11,425 nucleotides of DNA from positions 1 through 11,425 of the forward strand of contig CAMBPW010000026.1 in the NCBI GenBank assembly GCA_945869755.1, read 5' to 3'. The stretch is from an uncultured Gemella sp. (lineage in GTDB: Bacteria > Bacillota > Bacilli > Staphylococcales > Gemellaceae). The notes beneath the pieces are model-generated. The model was not told the DNA's origin. It saw only the letters and a program-made list of their open reading frames with translations, and did not search any database. This document shows positions 7,165-11,425 of the stretch, piece after piece (the first letter of the stretch is position 1; the number at the start of each line of letters is the position of its first letter). The position numbers and the translations under genes are program-made.

Positions 7165-7195
7165 TAAAATTACCTCCTTAAATTAGTACTAAGTT

Positions 7196-7224
7196 ATAAT
7201 AAAACAATAATAGTTTAATGTCAA
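7196..7224 (-). promoter_or_regulatory. Promoter of the GntP-family permease gene
   Basis: On the reverse strand a perfect -35 TTGACA (7219-7224) and TATTAT (7196-7201, five of six matches) are separated by 17 bp. The hexamers are the best matched -35/-10 pair seen in the window, suggesting high basal expression unless a repressor acts. The leader is short, about 25 nt, and carries AAGGAGG. Confidence 0.75.
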
Positions 7225-7253
7225 GAAATTTAATAATAATAATAACTTTTGAA

Positions 7254-7282
7254 TGGACTAATATATGTTCATAATATATAAT
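7254..7282 (+). promoter_or_regulatory. Promoter of the 194-aa membrane protein gene
   Basis: TGGACT (7254-7259) and a perfect TATAAT (7277-7282) have 17 bp between them. Transcription would begin near 7289, and AAGGAG follows at 7299-7304. It diverges from the permease promoter, with 29 bp between the -35 boxes. Confidence 0.6.
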
Positions 7283-7310
7283 TAAATAAGTTTTAAATAA
7301 GGAGAATAAT

Positions 7311-7895
7311 ATGTTTATTTTTTTAGAAATAATAGCCCTACTAATATTGTTATATGTAATAGGAAGATTAATATATAAAAAGAAAGAAGAAAAACATTAT
7401 ACTTTTTTGAAAATATTAATTAACTTTATAGTTATTATGATTTCAAATGCTATTTTAATGTTATTTTTAGCGATAATAACATTTACATTTTTTATGTTAA
7501 TTCCTGAGTCTGAAGAAGTTGACTTAAATTATAGATTACCGACAGTTCAAATTTTAATTTTTATTTTAATATTTATTTTAATAACAGCAATATTACAATT
7601 TTTAATTAGAAAAAAATTATTTAAAAAATATAGCTTTTTAAAATTAGATTTAGAAGATTATGAAATATGTGAATATTTTGTTCAATGGGTAACTATTTAT
7701 ATAGTAGTGTATCAATTTTTATTTGAAGGACTTTCACAGTTGATTAATCTAATTCCAGAATTTAAAAAAGATTATGCACAGTTATTTTCTGTAATATTAT
7801 CGCCGCAAAATATTAACTTTGTAATTCAACCTTTATTAATTGCAACGTGGATATTAGTAGTTATGGAAAAAATAAAATTACGTAATAGTAAATAG
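7311..7895 (+). CDS. Uncharacterised polytopic membrane protein
   Basis: I do not recognise this 194-aa protein. It is strongly hydrophobic, with about five membrane segments: 2-21, 33-63, 78-98, 123-147 and 169-186. The second is long enough for a re-entrant or kinked helix. Basic clusters (RLIYKKKEEKHY at 19-30, IRKKLFKKYSF at 99-109, EKIKLRNSK at the C-terminus) suggest which loops face the cytoplasm. An acidic stretch PESEEVD (65-71) probably faces outward. No catalytic or transport motif is visible. The ATG has AAGGAG 6 nt upstream and a readable promoter. It diverges from the GntP-family permease, and no other gene follows before the terminator at 8049. A role with the permease is possible but unsupported beyond position. 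Confidence 0.75.
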   Translation: MFIFLEIIALLILLYVIGRLIYKKKEEKHYTFLKILINFIVIMISNAILMLFLAIITFTFFMLIPESEEVDLNYRLPTVQILIFILIFILITAILQFLIRKKLFKKYSFLKLDLEDYEICEYFVQWVTIYIVVYQFLFEGLSQLINLIPEFKKDYAQLFSVILSPQNINFVIQPLLIATWILVVMEKIKLRNSK

Positions 7896-8048
7896 CTTTT
7901 TATTTCTTTTATTAAGTAAATGTTTATATAGTGCTAAAATATTTTAATGGTATATATTTAATAACTCCATTTTTGAATTGTGAAATTATTGGGGAGTTAA
8001 TAGATTATATAAAAAAATAAATTATAAATTTAGTTTAGGTAATAATAT
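7896..8048 (+). other. Noncoding stretch with one hairpin, before a terminator
   Basis: No open frame of useful length lies here on either strand. The only structure I see is an inverted repeat, TAACTCC (7962-7968) with GGAGTTA (7993-7999), enclosing 24 nt, with two further outer base pairs beyond a mismatch. It is not followed by a T-run, so it is not a terminator itself. Together with the terminator at 8049 it may be the long 3' untranslated region of the 194-aa gene, or a small RNA. I could match no riboswitch or T-box signature. Confidence 0.4.
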
Positions 8049-8096
8049 AACAAGTTCCTTTTTAACTGCTTTAGGTAGAGGAACTTGTTTTTATTT
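8049..8096 (+). terminator. Intrinsic terminator upstream of tadA
   Basis: AACAAGTTCC (8049-8058) and GGAACTTGTT (8080-8089) are perfect 10-bp arms with a 21-nt loop, followed on the plus strand by a T-rich tail (8088-8096). It ends transcription from the left, roughly 150 nt beyond the 194-aa gene, and insulates the tadA operon. Confidence 0.85.
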
Positions 8097-8120
8097 ATAT
8101 AATAAAATTTATGATATTAG

Positions 8121-8149
8121 TTGATAACATATATTTTATTTGTTAAAAT
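8121..8149 (+). promoter_or_regulatory. Promoter of the tadA-rlmA-coiA-dprA operon
   Basis: TTGATA (8121-8126) and TAAAAT (8144-8149) are each one base from consensus and lie 17 bp apart. Transcription would start near 8156, about 24 nt before the tadA ATG. It sits directly after the terminator at 8049-8096. No streptococcal ComX box (TACGAATA) is seen in this interval. Confidence 0.7.
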
Positions 8150-8179
8150 TAAATTAGTAAATATATTAAGGATAATTAG

Positions 8180-8638
8180 ATGAATCACGAATTTTTTATG
8201 CGTCTTGCATTAGACGAAGCGAAAAAAGCATATGATAAGGGAGAAGTTCCTATTGGAGCTGTTTTAGTAGTTAATAATGAAGTTGTCGCAAAAGCTCATA
8301 ATATGCGTGAGATAAATCAGCAAGCATTACATCATGCTGAAATTTTAGTTATAGAAAAAGCGTGTAAAAAAATTGGTTTTTGGCGTTTGGATAATAGTTA
8401 TTTATATTCAACAGTAGAACCTTGTGTAATGTGTAGTGGAGCTATCGTTCAAGCTCGTGTTGAAAATGTAATTTTCGGCACTAAAGATAGTAAAAATGGG
8501 TGCTGTGGTAGTAAATTAAATTTAGTGAATAGTAATTTGTTTAATCATAATGCTAATATAATTAGTGGTATTTTAGAAGAAGAATGTAGTAATTTAATGA
8601 AAGATTTTTTTAAAAATTTAAGAGAGAGTAAAAAATAA
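8180..8638 (+). CDS. tadA: tRNA-specific adenosine deaminase
   Basis: This zinc-dependent deaminase of 152 aa converts adenosine 34 to inosine in the anticodon of tRNA-Arg(ACG), allowing it to read CGU, CGC and CGA codons. The cytidine-deaminase-fold signatures are complete. H52-A-E54 supplies a zinc ligand and the proton-shuttling glutamate, and P81-C-V-M-C85 supplies the two zinc cysteines. GEVPIGAVLV (21-30) and KAHN (38-41) match the N-terminal core. The sequence before HAE is NQQALH rather than the usual NDPTA, a modest variation. The length is normal for the family. AAGGA lies upstream at good distance. It is the first gene of a four-gene operon. The gene is normally essential in bacteria that rely on inosine for CGN decoding. 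Confidence 0.96.
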   Translation: MNHEFFMRLALDEAKKAYDKGEVPIGAVLVVNNEVVAKAHNMREINQQALHHAEILVIEKACKKIGFWRLDNSYLYSTVEPCVMCSGAIVQARVENVIFGTKDSKNGCCGSKLNLVNSNLFNHNANIISGILEEECSNLMKDFFKNLRESKK

Positions 8639-8645
8639 TTTAGTA

Positions 8646-9464
8646 ATGAAAATAGAAAATGTTATAAAAAAATTTAATGGTGATGATATTTATCGTTGCC
8701 CCAAATGTTCCACTAATTGCAAAATAAATAATATAAGTTTAGTTTGTGAAAATAATCATAGTTATGATTTTTCTAAAAAAGGGTACATTCATTTAATATC
8801 TAATTATAAACCTACAAAATATAGTGAAAGTTTATTTTCTGCTAGAAAATTTGTTTTTTCTAATGGATTTTATGAGCATATTGCTTATGAAATTGCTTCT
8901 ATTTTAAAAGACTATAATTTGATAAATGTTTTAGATGTAGGTTGTGGAGAAGGATATTATATAAAGTTTTTAAAAAATATTTTTAGTAATAGTTATTTTT
9001 ACGGTATAGATAATAGTAAAGATGCTATTGAATGTGCTGTAAAAGATGATAAAATTAATCCATATATGTTAGCAAATCTTTCTAACTTGCCTTTTCGTGA
9101 TAATTGTTTAGATGTTATTTTAAATATTTTAACCCCTGCAAATTATAATGAATTTTTTAGAGTTTTGAAAGATGACGGTATTTTGATAAAAATAATTCCG
9201 ACAGAAAATTATTTAAAAGAAATTAGACAGTTGTTAAGTAGTGAATATAATAATGAAGATATTATCAATTTAATAGAAAGCAACTGTAAAGTTATTAGCA
9301 ATAAACGAGTAACAAAGACATTTTTATTAAATGAAGAAGAAGCAGAAAATTTTTTGAAGATGACACCATTAACTTTTTCTAAAAACGTTTCTGAAGATAT
9401 AATTAAAAAATTAAAGGAAATTACTATTGAGTTGGAAATAATAGTCGCAGTAAATAAAAAATAA
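8646..9464 (+). CDS. rlmA: 23S rRNA (guanine-N1) methyltransferase, RlmA family
   Basis: This SAM-dependent methyltransferase of 272 aa acts on helix 35 of 23S rRNA. Gram-positive members (RlmA(II), TlrB-like) methylate G748, while the E. coli type methylates G745, so G748 is the likelier target. The N-terminal zinc finger is complete: C18-x2-C21, then C34 and H38, followed by the family sequence YDFSKKGYIHL (40-50). SAM motif I is VLDVGCGEGYY (95-105), with GIDNS and LPF further on. The length is typical of the family. The start ATG lies 7 nt after tadA stops and has no good Shine-Dalgarno, only a distant GAGAG inside the end of tadA, so translation is probably coupled to tadA. Methylation at G748 is known to influence binding of some macrolides and ketolides. 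Confidence 0.93.
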   Translation: MKIENVIKKFNGDDIYRCPKCSTNCKINNISLVCENNHSYDFSKKGYIHLISNYKPTKYSESLFSARKFVFSNGFYEHIAYEIASILKDYNLINVLDVGCGEGYYIKFLKNIFSNSYFYGIDNSKDAIECAVKDDKINPYMLANLSNLPFRDNCLDVILNILTPANYNEFFRVLKDDGILIKIIPTENYLKEIRQLLSSEYNNEDIINLIESNCKVISNKRVTKTFLLNEEEAENFLKMTPLTFSKNVSEDIIKKLKEITIELEIIVAVNKK

Positions 9465-9473
9465 GGTGAGATT

Positions 9474-10511
9474 ATGTATATTGCATATAATAGGGATGGT
9501 AAAATTTGTAATGCAATAGATGAAGAAATTAGCAAAAGTGAGGACTACTTTTGTCCGTTGTGTAAATGTAAACTCGTTTTTAAACGAGGAAGAAAAATTC
9601 AATCACACTTTGCTCATTTTAAGTCTAGTGAGTGTAGTTTTACTAATTATAAAAAAGAGAGTAAAGAACATTTAAATGTAAAAAAAATTTTGTATCAGCA
9701 TTTTAAAAATAAGTACGATAAAGTTTTTGTTGAATATATATTTAAAACTGATGATAGTTTACAAATAGCAGATGTCTATTTGGCTAATAATAATATTGCT
9801 TTTGAATATCAAAGATCTGTTATACCATTTTTAGATATTAAAAAGCGTACTCTAGGGTATGAGAAAGCAAATATAAAATTAATTTGGTTAATAGACATTA
9901 ATAAGTTTGTTAAAGAACTTAATGTTAATAACAATATTGTATATATAAAATATGCACCTTTTGTTGATAATTTTTTAAACTATCATAAAGGGTGTATTTT
10001 TTTCTATGGTTTTGATAGAGAAAAAAATGAAATAGTATTTTACCAACTTTGGTCGCATAATTTAAAAAAACATAGTGCAGTATGTAAGAAGCGGAGTTGT
10101 AAATTAGAAAATTTTGATATACCTATAAGTTTTCCGTTGTTTAAAAATAATTATGTAACGAAACTTTATGCTAATGATATAGAAAATTATGTTTATGTAC
10201 AATTAAAATTTGATAAAACTGTAAAAAATAAATTGTTGAGTAAACTATATAATGAAAGAATTAGTTTGAACAATATACCTAATTGTTTAGGAATAAATGT
10301 TCAAGAGCAACTACTATTTAGAACGCCATTACTTATGTGGCAGCTAGAAATGTATAGCTTATTTAAGAAAAACAAAACATATAGTGAAATTTTTAATTAT
10401 ATATCTAATTATATTGAGTTCAATGATAGTATTTATATAAAAAATAAAGATAAACAGCATATTTTAGAAAAAGTTATTAATTGGTATTATAATATTTTAT
10501 TAAAAAAATAG
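9474..10511 (+). CDS. coiA: Competence protein CoiA
   Basis: CoiA is needed in natural transformation, where it is thought to help RecA-dependent recombination of incoming single-stranded DNA. This 345-aa protein shows the family layout. An N-terminal zinc-finger-like motif has C27-x2-C30 and then H45-F-A-H48. It is followed by KESKEHLNVKKIL (61-73). A nuclease-like PD-(D/E)XK core has D100 in QIADVYL and E111-Y-Q113 in FEYQRS, then RTLGYEKANIKLIWLID. The C-terminal part (about 170-345) is less conserved and contains two further cysteines in CKKRSCK. The gene begins 9 nt after rlmA with AAGGTGAG upstream, and its TAG overlaps the ribosome site of dprA. Streptococcal coiA is controlled by the competence sigma factor, but here it sits inside an operon with a sigma-A-type promoter. 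Confidence 0.93.
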   Translation: MYIAYNRDGKICNAIDEEISKSEDYFCPLCKCKLVFKRGRKIQSHFAHFKSSECSFTNYKKESKEHLNVKKILYQHFKNKYDKVFVEYIFKTDDSLQIADVYLANNNIAFEYQRSVIPFLDIKKRTLGYEKANIKLIWLIDINKFVKELNVNNNIVYIKYAPFVDNFLNYHKGCIFFYGFDREKNEIVFYQLWSHNLKKHSAVCKKRSCKLENFDIPISFPLFKNNYVTKLYANDIENYVYVQLKFDKTVKNKLLSKLYNERISLNNIPNCLGINVQEQLLFRTPLLMWQLEMYSLFKKNKTYSEIFNYISNYIEFNDSIYIKNKDKQHILEKVINWYYNILLKK

Positions 10512-10522
10512 GAGGTGTAAAT

Positions 10523-11422
10523 ATGGATAGACAATTTTTGCAAAATAAAATATTGACCGATAAAGAGAAACTTATTATATTATCGTTAGTCGCAATTGAT
10601 AGTATTACTACTTTAAAAATACATCAAATATTACAGAAAATAGATTCTATTGAAGAAATTGCAGATATGACAGTAGTAAAATTTCTACACTATTTTGGAA
10701 AAAAATCAGAAGAAATTTACGACAAATTTCATTACAATTTAACTTTCAACTATGAAAAATATTTTAAATTTTATGATGTAGAATATATTTTTTTTGATAG
10801 TGAGTATTATCCACAACAATTTTTTAAACTTTATGATTTTCCTTTAGTTTTGTTTTACCGTGGTAATAAAGATTTGTTATTGTTTAAACGCAAAATTTCA
10901 ATAGTAGGAACACGAGAAAATACTAAATATTCAGAGAGAGCATTAGATGTTATAATTCCTTATTTTATAGAAAATCATTTTGTAGTTTGTAGTGGTTTAG
11001 CTTCGGGTGTAGACGGTCTTGCACATGTAAAAACTATTCGTAATAAAGGATATACAATTGGCGTAATAGCACATGGGCATAATACGATTTATCCAGAAGA
11101 AAATAAATATTTATACGATATGATGAGAAAAAATCATTTAATTATTTCTGAATATTTCCCTACGACTAAAATTTTAAAATATAGATTTTTAGAAAGAAAT
11201 AGATTAGTTGCAGGACTAGGATGCGGATTATTAGTAACAGAAGCCGGAGTAAAAAGTGGTACATCAAAAACTATAGATTATGCACTAGATATTGGAAATA
11301 CAGTCTTTTGTTTACCAGGAAGATTTGGTGATAAAATGAGTATTGCTCTAAACGAACATATAAAAAACGGAGCAATAATGGTAAATAAATTACAAGATAT
11401 AAAAGATGAATTAAACTTTTAA
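10523..11422 (+). CDS. dprA: DNA processing protein DprA
   Basis: DprA (Smf) binds incoming single-stranded DNA in the cytoplasm, protects it and loads RecA during natural transformation. This protein has 299 aa and is complete. A variable helical N-terminal region (about 1-75) precedes the Rossmann-like DprA core. Conserved segments are SIVGTR (126-131), SGLASGVDGLAH (157-168), YPEEN (190-194), RFLERNRLVAGL (221-232), VTEAGVKSGTSKT (238-250) and GNTVFCLPG (258-266). The core is intact. SGTSKT replaces the commoner SGSLxTA form, a small change. No C-terminal winged-helix extension is present, as in staphylococcal and Bacillus proteins of similar size. AGGAGGTG overlaps the coiA stop codon, and the ATG follows 5 nt later, so expression is tied to coiA. 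The TAA is 3 nt from the window end, so the downstream gene (often topA) is not seen. Confidence 0.97.
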   Translation: MDRQFLQNKILTDKEKLIILSLVAIDSITTLKIHQILQKIDSIEEIADMTVVKFLHYFGKKSEEIYDKFHYNLTFNYEKYFKFYDVEYIFFDSEYYPQQFFKLYDFPLVLFYRGNKDLLLFKRKISIVGTRENTKYSERALDVIIPYFIENHFVVCSGLASGVDGLAHVKTIRNKGYTIGVIAHGHNTIYPEENKYLYDMMRKNHLIISEYFPTTKILKYRFLERNRLVAGLGCGLLVTEAGVKSGTSKTIDYALDIGNTVFCLPGRFGDKMSIALNEHIKNGAIMVNKLQDIKDELNF

Positions 11423-11425
11423 AAG

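Noticed and set aside
7231..7245. Five tandem TAA units between the permease and the 194-aa gene
   Set aside because: A short trinucleotide run in such A+T-rich DNA is expected by chance, and it lies outside both promoter hexamer pairs.
7896..8179. Possible riboswitch or T-box leader for tadA
   Set aside because: A good promoter lies after the terminator and directly in front of tadA, and I could not match the conserved T-box sequence or any known riboswitch core.
9209..9602. Two minus-strand open frames over the rlmA/coiA junction
   Set aside because: They are antisense to both conserved genes and have no ribosome sites or recognisable protein features.
1..11425. Mobile element, phage, CRISPR or defence system
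   Set aside because: No transposase, integrase, direct-repeat array, attachment site or defence protein is visible; all long genes are housekeeping, transport or competence genes.

Overview
The window reads as ordinary chromosome from a very A+T-rich, low-GC Gram-positive bacterium (Firmicutes). The evidence is the mtlA-mtlR-mtlF-mtlD order typical of Bacillales and staphylococci, strong AGGAGG-type ribosome binding sites, sigma-A-like promoters, and the competence genes coiA and dprA. TGG is used for tryptophan, which fits the standard code. A Gemella-like or staphylococcus-related organism is my best guess, but the genus cannot be fixed from sequence alone.

Region 1 (1-5101, minus strand) is a complete mannitol PTS regulon except that the last few codons of mtlD fall outside the left edge. 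mtlA (EIICB) imports and phosphorylates mannitol, mtlF (EIIA) supplies the phosphoryl group, mtlD oxidises mannitol-1-phosphate to fructose-6-phosphate, and mtlR is the PRD/EIIB/EIIA-containing activator. A hairpin between mtlA and mtlR probably terminates part of the transcripts. The mtlA promoter has a perfect -10, a poor -35 covered by one inverted repeat, and a second inverted repeat just upstream. This is the layout of an activator-dependent promoter.

Region 2 (5102-7895) holds three genes of unclear physiological role. A small protein with two membrane segments (168 aa, plus) diverges from mtlA. A GntP-family permease (437 aa, minus) converges on it across a very strong bidirectional terminator. 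A 194-aa polytopic membrane protein (plus) diverges from the permease. The -35/-10 pairs of both divergent intergenic regions can be read.

Region 3 (7896-8179) is noncoding. It holds one hairpin of unknown role, an intrinsic terminator, then a good promoter. Region 4 (8180-11422, plus) is a tight four-gene operon: tadA (tRNA A34-to-I editing), rlmA (23S rRNA guanine methylation), coiA (competence protein) and dprA (DNA processing protein, RecA loader in transformation).

I found no rRNA, tRNA, CRISPR, transposon, phage or defence genes, and no convincing undescribed system. The observations most worth following are the mtlA control region, the palindrome inside the promoter of the 168-aa gene, the degenerate PRD1 of MtlR, and the linkage of competence genes to translation-quality genes behind a single visible promoter.
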